From UBA6624 sp964507645 (lineage in GTDB: Bacteria > UBP7 > UBA6624): a stretch of DNA of 34,550 bases. The stretch spans positions 1 through 34,550 of the forward strand of contig CAZDPU010000009.1 in the NCBI GenBank assembly GCA_964507645.1, in the 5' to 3' direction. How positions within the stretch are numbered: the first letter of the stretch is position 1; every line of letters begins with the position of its first letter. Under the pieces are notes generated by a model. That model worked only from the letters and a program-made list of their open reading frames with translations, made no database searches and had not been told where the DNA came from. Made by a program: the position numbers and the translations under genes. This document shows positions 23,655-29,929 of the stretch, in pieces.

Positions 23655-24789
23655 TTTTTCTCTTCTCCCATCTTCTTCTTATTGCTTCATTGAATTTTGG
23701 ATTCCTAAAGGTGACATCTATAAACTGGTCTGGTTTTGGCCTGGTTGACTCTTCTTCAACCCAGTCAATTGCCTTTTCTATTTCATTGTTTATGTTTTTT
23801 TCAGTTTCTTTGGCTAATTTTTCACTCCAAATTCCATCCTTTTTGGCTATCTCTTTAAAAACCTTTAAGGGGTCCCTTTTTTTCCACTCCTCAACTTCTT
23901 CATCAGTTCTGTAGTCGGCCGGATCTATCATTGAGTGCCCATGGTAACGATATGTTAAACACTCTATTAAAGTTGGGCCTCCCCCGGTTCGAGCTCGATT
24001 TACGGCTTCCCCAACCGCTGAATACACTTCAAATACATTTTGCCCGTCAACCGTAACCCCCGGCATTCCATATGCAGCAGCTCTCTCGCTAATCCTCTCA
24101 ACAGGAACGTTTTCTGTAACATGGACAGACTCAGCCCATATGTTATTTTCAGCCATGTAAATAACTGGAAGCTTGTGTACTCCTGCAAAATTCATGGACT
24201 CGTGAAAGTCTCCTTTTGCAGTAGCTCCATCACCAAAAAAAGAAAATGCGCAATTTAAACTTGTACCTTTTTTAAGCGTCCAGTTTCCAGCCCAGACTAT
24301 TCCATCTTTATCCCAGTTAAGTTTCACCTTCCCGTCTCGATATGCATCGAGAAGGTAGGCATATGCAGCCCCTGCTGCCAAAACAACCTGTATAGCAACA
24401 TGTCCAGTTGGGCTCACGATATCCAATTCCGGATCCCCAAAATGACATGGGTGTTGTTGCGCTCCGTCTGGAGATTCTGCCGTTGAGTAAACTTGGGCCA
24501 ATACCCTTTTTGCAGTTATCCCCCTGGCAACCATTGCACCAAGTTGTCTATGGGATGGTGCGAGAATGTCTCCTTCAATCATGTGAACCCCCGCTCCAAC
24601 ATTTGTTGCCTCCTGTCCACAACCGCTAAAGTATGTTCCTCCAAAACGACCTTGATTAAAGAGCTTTACCATCCTCTCGTCCAATAGTCTCGCTTTTAGA
24701 AGGGGGTGGTAAAGAACCTTAAATGCAGTTTCCTGATCGACACCAAATGATCCATTGTTTTTTGCTTTTTTTGCTTTTTTTGAATTCAT
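23647..24789 (-). CDS. pdhA: 2-oxoacid (probably pyruvate) dehydrogenase E1 component, alpha subunit
   Basis: An E1alpha subunit of about 380 residues. The thiamine-diphosphate motif is FFGDGATAKGDFHESMNFAGVHKLPVIYMAENN, with magnesium ligands in the GDG...NN frame. Other landmarks are GGTYFSGCGQEATNVGAG, HRQLGAMVARGI and the loop YRYHGHSMIDPADYRT, which holds the His and Ser near the active site. The ATG at 24789 is preferred; a TTG at 24798 is in frame, but it overlaps a TATAAT box. This is the first gene of the dehydrogenase series and starts 8 bases downstream of that box. The 'HRQLGA..ARGI' part is somewhat like branched-chain 2-oxoacid dehydrogenases, so the substrate is not certain. 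Confidence 0.9.
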   Translation of the reverse strand: MNSKKAKKAKNNGSFGVDQETAFKVLYHPLLKARLLDERMVKLFNQGRFGGTYFSGCGQEATNVGAGVHMIEGDILAPSHRQLGAMVARGITAKRVLAQVYSTAESPDGAQQHPCHFGDPELDIVSPTGHVAIQVVLAAGAAYAYLLDAYRDGKVKLNWDKDGIVWAGNWTLKKGTSLNCAFSFFGDGATAKGDFHESMNFAGVHKLPVIYMAENNIWAESVHVTENVPVERISERAAAYGMPGVTVDGQNVFEVYSAVGEAVNRARTGGGPTLIECLTYRYHGHSMIDPADYRTDEEVEEWKKRDPLKVFKEIAKKDGIWSEKLAKETEKNINNEIEKAIDWVEEESTRPKPDQFIDVTFRNPKFNEAIRRRWEKRKNV

Positions 24790-24797
24790 AACTGACA

Positions 24798-24803
24798 ATT
24801 ATA
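24798..24803 (-). promoter_or_regulatory. -10 box of the 2-oxoacid dehydrogenase operon
   Basis: A perfect minus-strand TATAAT, 8 bases before the ATG at 24789, with no Shine-Dalgarno between. No clear -35 hexamer is visible at 16-18 bases. The spacing suggests a leaderless message for E1alpha. Confidence 0.45.
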
Positions 24804-24828
24804 TTCGATTTTTTGAAATATTGTTTTT

Positions 24829-24845
24829 ATACCCTATGGGGGTAT
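24829..24845. repeat. Short inverted repeat at the lipA 3' end
   Basis: The arms ATACCC (24829-24834) and GGGTAT (24840-24845) can form a 6-base-pair stem with a 5-base loop. It touches the lipA stop codon. There is no T-run after it on the minus strand, so it is not a standard terminator. Confidence 0.3.
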
Positions 24846-25690
24846 TATTTATACAAGGTTTCTGCCATGTAGCTTGACCTGACAAGTGGTCCGCATTTTG
24901 ACTTTATCCCCATTGATTGAGCTTTTTTCTCAACCATTTCAAACCAAGATGGGGATCTGTGTTTGATAACTGGAACCTGGCTTTGTGAAGGTCTTAGATA
25001 CTGTCCTGAGGTAAATATTCCAACCCCTGCAATCTTTATATCCTGAAGAAGAGAAAAAACCTCCCCCGTTGTTTCTCCCATCCCCGCAATTAGGCTTGTT
25101 TTTGTTTGTATTCCAAGGCTGGCTGCTGTGTTTAGAACCTTTAAAGCTCTTTTGTATCTCCCTTGTGGCCTGAGTCTTGGGTAAAGCCTCTTGACTGTTT
25201 CTATGTTGTGGGAAAAGACATCAATTTCTGCAGTGGCAACTTCTTGAATTAGGTTGGGGTCTCCATTTAAATCTCCAACCAAAAGTTCAATTTTTGTATT
25301 GGGGTTTATTTTTTTGATTTCATAAACAGTTTCTAAGATGTGCTCAACACCGGCATCCTTTAGATCATCCCTGTCAACCATTGTTAAAACTATGTATTTG
25401 GCCTTCATTTTCTTTATGGTTTCAGCAAGATCTCTAGGTTCATTTTTGTCGGGTTTTTCAGGTTTTCCTTTATTGACAGAACAATACCTACAACCCCTTG
25501 TACAAACATCTCCAAGAAGCATAAAGGTTGCCGTTCCGCGTCCCCAGCATTCTGAAAGATTTGGACAGCATGCTTCTTCGCAAATTGTTGTTATTTTTTT
25601 TGCCTGTGTTGTTTCGGAAAAAAGGCTTATGAGCGACTTTGTTGACCCTGGCTGTATTTTGATCTTGGTCCAGGTTGGATGTTGTGTCAT
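24845..25690 (-). CDS. lipA: Lipoyl synthase
   Basis: A 281-residue radical-SAM enzyme that inserts two sulfur atoms into the octanoyl chain carried by E2 or the H protein. The auxiliary-cluster motif is CEEACCPNLSECW and the radical-SAM motif is CTRGCRYCSV; both have all their cysteines. Other landmarks are TATFMLLGD, VDRDDLKDAG, FSHNIETVKRLYPRLRPQGRY, GMGETTGEV, GQYLRPSQSQVPV and the C-terminal VRSSY, whose Ser ligates the auxiliary cluster. It overlaps lipB by 4 bases (ATGA). The intact cluster motifs matter because they show the lineage still makes iron-sulfur proteins. Confidence 0.97.
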   Translation of the reverse strand: MTQHPTWTKIKIQPGSTKSLISLFSETTQAKKITTICEEACCPNLSECWGRGTATFMLLGDVCTRGCRYCSVNKGKPEKPDKNEPRDLAETIKKMKAKYIVLTMVDRDDLKDAGVEHILETVYEIKKINPNTKIELLVGDLNGDPNLIQEVATAEIDVFSHNIETVKRLYPRLRPQGRYKRALKVLNTAASLGIQTKTSLIAGMGETTGEVFSLLQDIKIAGVGIFTSGQYLRPSQSQVPVIKHRSPSWFEMVEKKAQSMGIKSKCGPLVRSSYMAETLYK

Positions 25691-26304
25691 AGTGTTCTCG
25701 ATAAGTTTTTTTTGATTTCCATAGCAACCAATTGTATGTTTATTGGCCTCTTCGTTTCTTTTTCAATTGTTGACATTGTTTTTGGAGACTTTCCGCATGG
25801 TTTTATTTCCTGAAAACCTGTTTGGGTGTTGTTGATGTTTATGGAAACTCCATGCAGGGTGATTCCCTTTTTTATTGTCATGCCAAAAGATACTATCTTT
25901 TTGTTTTTTATGTAAAGTCCCGGATTTTTGAGATCCAAATGTGTTTCAACCCCTATCCCAAACAGTGCTTTTTGTATTGTTTTTAGGATTTTTTCAACTA
26001 ATTTTGGGGCTTGAATTTTTCTTTTTTTGATATTTAAAACCGGATAAACAACCAATTGACCTCCTCCATGCCATGTTGCCTCTCCTCCCCTGCTTGCTTG
26101 AAAAACCCCTATTCCGCTTTTTCTGGTTTTGCTTGTTTTTGGAATATCTTTCTTTTTTGATGACGTGCCTAGTGTAATAACGCTTTCGTGTTCAAAAAAA
26201 AATACGTGTTCTTTGTTTTTTTTGGCATCATCAACTGCCTTTAGCTGTTTGTAATATCCCTCTATCCAGCTAATTTTTTTCAGGGGGTGAAAAACTGTTT
26301 TCAA
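25687..26304 (-). CDS. lipB: Octanoyl-[acyl-carrier-protein]:protein N-octanoyltransferase
   Basis: A 205-residue enzyme that moves the octanoyl group from acyl-carrier protein to lipoyl domains, the step before LipA. It shows the family signature RGGEATWHGGGQLVVYPVLN (usually RGG..TyHGPGQ), the lysine region KKIVSFGMTIKKGITLHGVSININ, and the catalytic cysteine in KPCG. The start is TTG at 26304, immediately after the stop of the leuC-like gene; no ATG fits the N-terminus better. It overlaps lipA. Confidence 0.93.
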   Translation of the reverse strand: MKTVFHPLKKISWIEGYYKQLKAVDDAKKNKEHVFFFEHESVITLGTSSKKKDIPKTSKTRKSGIGVFQASRGGEATWHGGGQLVVYPVLNIKKRKIQAPKLVEKILKTIQKALFGIGVETHLDLKNPGLYIKNKKIVSFGMTIKKGITLHGVSININNTQTGFQEIKPCGKSPKTMSTIEKETKRPINIQLVAMEIKKNLSRTL

Positions 26305-27570
26305 TTACGGAGCTGCTATATACCCTTTCAATGCTGAGTGCGCTGCAACAAGTGGGGAACAAAGGTAAACCAGTGAATCTGGATGCCCCATCCTTCCGTG
26401 AAAATTTCTATTGCTGGTTGAGAGGCAGACCTCGTCAGCAGCCATTACCCCGGAATGCCCTCCCAAACATGGTCCACATGTTGGGGTTGAGAACACACAA
26501 CCTCTTGATATACACTCTGTAGCTATCCCCTCTTCAACAGCGGTTAGGTATGTTTTTTGGTCCCCTGGGATAACCACAACTCTTGGAACTTGGCTTTGTT
26601 TGTCGGGGTTGTTTTTAAAAACTTTGTGAACCTCTCTCAAATCACCAATTCGGGCGTTTGTGCAGGAGCCTATGAACACTTGATCTATTTTTATCTTTTT
26701 CTTCTCAACCTCCCTGACGGTTGTCACGTTGTCGGGGCTGAACGGCATTGCAACAAGTGGTTCTAGGTTTGTTGTATCAATGATGATTTCTTGGTCATAA
26801 GAGGCGTTTTCATCTGGTTTGACCATTTGCCAATTATTATGTCTTGCTCTTTCCTTGATGAAGGTTTCTGTTGTCTTGTCGGGAACGAAAATTCCCGCTT
26901 TCGCTCCCCACTCTATAGCCATATTGGATATTGTTAGCCTTCCCTCCATGTTTATCCCCGTTTCCGTTTGGTCATGAAGTTCCAAAACCTTATAGTTCCC
27001 TCCACTAACAGTCAATATCTTCCCCAAGGCCAAAGACATGTCTTTTGGTGTCACTTCGGGTGCTGGTGTTCCTTTGAAAACAACCTTTATTGTTTTGGGA
27101 ACCCTTAACCAAACCTTACCAGTTGCAAGAACTGCTGCAAGGTCTGTGTGTCCAACCCCTGTTGCCAAGCAACCAACAGCGCCGTTTGTACATGTGTGGC
27201 TGTCTGCGCCTATGACAATTTCTCCTGGGGCAACAAGCCCTTCCTCAGGCATGACGACATGACATATGCCACCCTTTCCTTCTCCAAAATAGTGTCCAAC
27301 CTCATACTCTTCCGCAAAAATTCTTAATTCTTTCCCTAGTTTCGCTGCAGCAAGATCTTTTGCAGGGACAAAATGATCGGCAACCAAGACAACCTTGTCT
27401 TTGTCCCAAACTTGGTCAATTCCAGCATCTCGTAAAAGTGCGGCGGCGGCTGGACCTGTGATGTCGTGACCCATTGCCCTGTCAACAGAAGCCATTACTA
27501 TCTCTCCAACATTGACCTCTTTTTTGTTTGATTTTTCAGCTATTATTTTTTGAACAAGTGTTTGTTTCAT
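26305..27570 (-). CDS. Aconitase-superfamily large subunit, 3-isopropylmalate dehydratase (LeuC)-like
   Basis: A 421-residue protein of the compact LeuC/homoaconitase large-subunit type. Landmarks are TLVQKIIAEKS, DHFVPAKDLAAAKLG, IVIGADSHTCTNGAVGCLATGVGHTD, FIGSCTNARIGDLREV, and CVFSTPTCGPCLGGHSGVMAADEVCLSTSNRNF, which keep the three cysteines of the [4Fe-4S] cluster. This length matches enzymes that work with a separate small (LeuD) subunit, yet no leuD is adjacent. It may be 3-isopropylmalate dehydratase, methylcitrate- or homoaconitase-like, or an unusual aconitase; motifs do not decide. It lies between hbd (6 bases upstream) and lipB (no gap). Confidence 0.85.
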   Translation of the reverse strand: MKQTLVQKIIAEKSNKKEVNVGEIVMASVDRAMGHDITGPAAAALLRDAGIDQVWDKDKVVLVADHFVPAKDLAAAKLGKELRIFAEEYEVGHYFGEGKGGICHVVMPEEGLVAPGEIVIGADSHTCTNGAVGCLATGVGHTDLAAVLATGKVWLRVPKTIKVVFKGTPAPEVTPKDMSLALGKILTVSGGNYKVLELHDQTETGINMEGRLTISNMAIEWGAKAGIFVPDKTTETFIKERARHNNWQMVKPDENASYDQEIIIDTTNLEPLVAMPFSPDNVTTVREVEKKKIKIDQVFIGSCTNARIGDLREVHKVFKNNPDKQSQVPRVVVIPGDQKTYLTAVEEGIATECISRGCVFSTPTCGPCLGGHSGVMAADEVCLSTSNRNFHGRMGHPDSLVYLCSPLVAAHSALKGYIAAP

Positions 27571-27575
27571 TTTCT

Positions 27576-28442
27576 TTAATTGTATTTGTAGAAGCCCTCT
27601 CCTGTTTTTCTTCCAAGTTTGTTTTCTTTCACTTTTTGGGTGAGCAATGGTGATGGTTTGTATTTTTTGTCACCAAATCCATTGTGTAAAACATTCATGA
27701 TTGCAAGACAGGTGTCAAGACCTATGAGGTCTGCAAGCTTGAGTGGTCCCAATGGGTGCCTCATTCCAAGCTCCATGACAGTGTCTATGTCTTCTTTTGT
27801 CCCTGTTTTGCTTGCTAGGGTTTCTATTGCCTCATTGATCATGGGCATGAGTATCTTGTTGCTTATGAAACCTGGATTGTCTTTGCTTTTTGCTGGTTTC
27901 TTGTTTATTTTTCTTACAAAGTCCATTGTTTCTTTTGTTGTTTTTTTCGAAGTTTCATCCCCTTCTATGACCTCAACAAGGGGCATCACTGGCACGGGGT
28001 TCATGAAATGTATACCAATGAAGTTTTTTGGCATTCCGCTGGACTTGGCAAGATTTGAAATAGATATAGATGATGTGTTAGATCCGATTATTGCCTCTTT
28101 TGAAGCTGTTTTTCCAACTTTTGAAAAAATTTCTTTTTTTATTTTTTCATTTTCAGAAACAGCTTCTATTATGAATTTAAAATCACTATATTCTTTCTCA
28201 TCAAACATACTAAGTTGTTTTTTAAAACTTGCAACCTCCCCTTTTTCTATTTTTCCTTTTTCTTGCGCCCTCTCCCAGCGATCGTGGATGTTTTTTATTG
28301 CTTTTTCAACAAGTGAAGAATTGATGTCTTCAATCTTTACGTTGTAACCATTTTCAGCTGCAACCTGTGCAATCCCGGCTCCCATTTGGCCTGCACCAAT
28401 TACTAAAAAGTTTTTGTCTTTGCTTGTTTCTGTGTCTTCCAT
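27576..28442 (-). CDS. hbd: 3-hydroxybutyryl-CoA / 3-hydroxyacyl-CoA dehydrogenase
   Basis: A 288-residue NAD(P)-dependent dehydrogenase that interconverts 3-hydroxyacyl-CoA and 3-oxoacyl-CoA. It has the Rossmann motif VIGAGQMGAGIAQVAAENGY, the catalytic phrase SNTSSISISNLA, GIHFMNPVPVMPLVEVIEG with the active-site His, and DNPGFISNKILMPMINEA, then the dimerising C-terminal domain. The length is typical of the single-domain short form. It is the first gene of the long minus-strand series and is divergent from dnaA; an 18-base palindrome lies just upstream. No other beta-oxidation gene is in view. Confidence 0.92.
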   Translation of the reverse strand: MEDTETSKDKNFLVIGAGQMGAGIAQVAAENGYNVKIEDINSSLVEKAIKNIHDRWERAQEKGKIEKGEVASFKKQLSMFDEKEYSDFKFIIEAVSENEKIKKEIFSKVGKTASKEAIIGSNTSSISISNLAKSSGMPKNFIGIHFMNPVPVMPLVEVIEGDETSKKTTKETMDFVRKINKKPAKSKDNPGFISNKILMPMINEAIETLASKTGTKEDIDTVMELGMRHPLGPLKLADLIGLDTCLAIMNVLHNGFGDKKYKPSPLLTQKVKENKLGRKTGEGFYKYN

Positions 28443-28460
28443 TTTTCTAAAAAAAATGAT

Positions 28461-28478
28461 AAACGATATTTATCGTTT
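28461..28478. promoter_or_regulatory. Perfect palindrome, candidate operator
   Basis: AAACGATA-TT-TATCGTTT is an 8+8 inverted repeat with a 2-base centre. It lies 18 bases upstream of the hbd start and 90 bases upstream of dnaA. This is the right place and size for a dimeric repressor or activator site. Confidence 0.45.
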
Positions 28479-28554
28479 TTGTCTTTGAATAGTGTTGGTT
28501 AGGTTTTCTTTTTTTTATCTTTTGTGATTCAAATCTTCTTCTTTTTTTGCTGTT

Positions 28555-28560
28555 TAAAAT
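28555..28560 (+). promoter_or_regulatory. -10-like box of dnaA
   Basis: TAAAAT ends 8 bases before the ATG at 28569. No Shine-Dalgarno follows, consistent with a leaderless dnaA message. Confidence 0.35.
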
Positions 28561-28568
28561 TATCCTTC

Positions 28569-29882
28569 ATGCAGTTTTCAAAAGACAAAGACCTGAAAGA
28601 AAAAATTATTAAAAAAATTGCTGAAGAAAAAAACTACCTTCCCCTAAAAACCCTTCTCAACACTTCAAAAATCACACTGTCAGAAGATGGTATTGTAACC
28701 CTTTTGCCCTCTGGAAACTACAATTTTAAAATAGCTGAAAAAAACTTTAATCTTTTGTCCAAGATCGTGGTGGGGTTTAGTTATAAAAGATTTGAGCTTG
28801 CAGAGCCACACCTCTCAGTAGGGGTCCCAAAAAACGTCCCCATTGCACCTCCTTCTGTTAGAAAAATAAAACGCGATGTTTTTGAAACCTTTTACCCTCA
28901 TGTAGGTGTAAAAAATGCATTTCGTGCCATAGGCTCTGTTGCTAAAAAAGATGGTGTTAGTGGCTTGTTCCCAATACTTCTCTACGGTCCGCCGGGTGTT
29001 GGAAAAACGCATCTGTTAAATCTTGCTGCACGTGATTTTGGAGAGCGTGTTGTTGGTTCTGATCAGTTTACGGAAGGTTTGGTAAATTCCGTTGAGAAAC
29101 GGAATCTGAATGGTTTTAAATCTTCATTTTTTTCAAGACCCTGCTTGTTGATTGATGATATACAAAAGTTTGTTGGAAGAAAGAGAACCTTACAGGTTTT
29201 TTTCGACGTCTTTGATTCTTTTTTGGTTAAATCAAGACCTATTGTTGTTGTTTCCGACAGGCATCCGAGGGCTATAGAAAAGTTCAACCCCAGGCTGATT
29301 AGTCGTTTGACTTCTGGGCTTGTTATCAAAATGTCTCCACCAGAAGAGGATGAAAGAAAAGAATTGTTGGAAAAGTTCCTTTTAAAAAAATCTCCAGGGG
29401 TTATTCCTGAAAACCTTTTCAGCAATCTTCCTCCTGATGTTAGGGGGATAAAGGGTATTGCTGGTCGTTTTCTGTGGTCTCAATCTGTTGGAAACCCTGA
29501 AGGCTATTCTGTTTCGTTTGCCTTGTCCCAAGATACGTCTATGCCCGGATCTTCTCTTGTTGATGATGTTTGTCGTGTTTTTAATGTTAGAAAATCATCC
29601 GTTCTCTCTGGATCTCGGCTGAGAGAGGTTGTGCTTGCTCGTCGAGCTGCTGTTTTGCTGCTGTGCTGTCGTCCAAATGGTTGTAGAGCCTCTTCCTCTC
29701 GGGTTTTAAATGTAAAAAAATCAGCTATCACCTATTCGTTAAAAAAAGGTAAAGAAAACCTTAAAGAAAACACCTCTTTCAAAAACTCGGTCAACTCAAT
29801 TGCTGTTAATCATGGTTTTTCTTTGAACAATTTAACCACACATGAAAACCCGGAAAAAGACGGTAATTTAACTCTTTTTTAA
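28569..29882 (+). CDS. dnaA: Chromosomal replication initiator DnaA, divergent domain IV
   Basis: A 437-residue DnaA homologue. The AAA+ domain is clear: Walker A YGPPGVGKTHLL (about 139-150), a short GSDQFTEGLVNSV helix, Walker B CLLIDDIQKF (about 192-201), SDRHPRAIEKFNPRLISRLTSGL and PPEEDERKELL. Domain I is short and weakly conserved. Domain IV starts normally (VCRVFNVRKSSVLSGSRLREVVLARRAA), but the DnaA-box signature 'GGRDHTTV' is replaced by NVKKSAITYS (about 380-389), losing the Asp, His and Thr that contact DNA. A tail of roughly 45 residues follows. The ATG at 28569 is preferred over a GTG at 28524 because the extra residues are a hydrophobic low-complexity stretch. It lies upstream of dnaN, so it is the initiator of this cluster, probably with altered site recognition. 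Confidence 0.88.
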   Translation: MQFSKDKDLKEKIIKKIAEEKNYLPLKTLLNTSKITLSEDGIVTLLPSGNYNFKIAEKNFNLLSKIVVGFSYKRFELAEPHLSVGVPKNVPIAPPSVRKIKRDVFETFYPHVGVKNAFRAIGSVAKKDGVSGLFPILLYGPPGVGKTHLLNLAARDFGERVVGSDQFTEGLVNSVEKRNLNGFKSSFFSRPCLLIDDIQKFVGRKRTLQVFFDVFDSFLVKSRPIVVVSDRHPRAIEKFNPRLISRLTSGLVIKMSPPEEDERKELLEKFLLKKSPGVIPENLFSNLPPDVRGIKGIAGRFLWSQSVGNPEGYSVSFALSQDTSMPGSSLVDDVCRVFNVRKSSVLSGSRLREVVLARRAAVLLLCCRPNGCRASSSRVLNVKKSAITYSLKKGKENLKENTSFKNSVNSIAVNHGFSLNNLTTHENPEKDGNLTLF

Positions 29883-29916
29883 CTACAGTAGTGGTAGTAG
29901 TTTAGATTTACAATAT

Positions 29917-29922
29917 TAAAAT
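29917..29922 (+). promoter_or_regulatory. -10-like box of dnaN
   Basis: TAAAAT in the 47-base dnaA-dnaN gap ends 7 bases before the ATG at 29930. There is no Shine-Dalgarno, so dnaN may have its own leaderless transcript. Confidence 0.35.
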
Positions 29923-29929
29923 ACATTAT

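Larger units (their letters stand above)
28443..28568. other. Divergent hbd-dnaA intergenic region, candidate origin/promoter region
   Basis: These 126 bases separate the two divergent gene blocks. They contain an 18-base palindrome (28461-28478) and a long pyrimidine-rich, T-rich tract from about 28503 to 28551 that could unwind easily. I find no convincing TTATCCACA-type DnaA boxes here or in the dnaA-dnaN gap. Origin function is only a guess from the neighbourhood. Confidence 0.35.

Noticed and set aside
24829..24845. Terminator between lipA and pdhA
   Set aside because: The stem is only 6 base pairs and is not followed by a T-run on the transcribed strand.
13857..25690. A canonical sulfur-oxidising sHdr-LbpA system
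   Set aside because: HdrB, HdrC and a free lipoate-binding protein are absent; lipA and lipB are of the standard housekeeping type and sit with the 2-oxoacid dehydrogenase.
27619..28347. A 242-residue plus-strand open frame opposite hbd
   Set aside because: It is a shadow of hbd caused by codon bias on the other strand; the hbd motifs are complete and the antisense translation is low-complexity Ser/Phe/Ile-rich.
12808..28508. A shared GGTTAGGTTT element upstream of the small ksgA-linked gene and of dnaA
   Set aside because: Similar strings also occur inside coding sequence (around 17870) and the match is too short in AT-rich DNA to claim a site.
28443..29929. DnaA-box arrays marking oriC
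   Set aside because: No convincing copies of TTATCCACA or its complement were found in the two intergenic regions; only weak partial matches occur.
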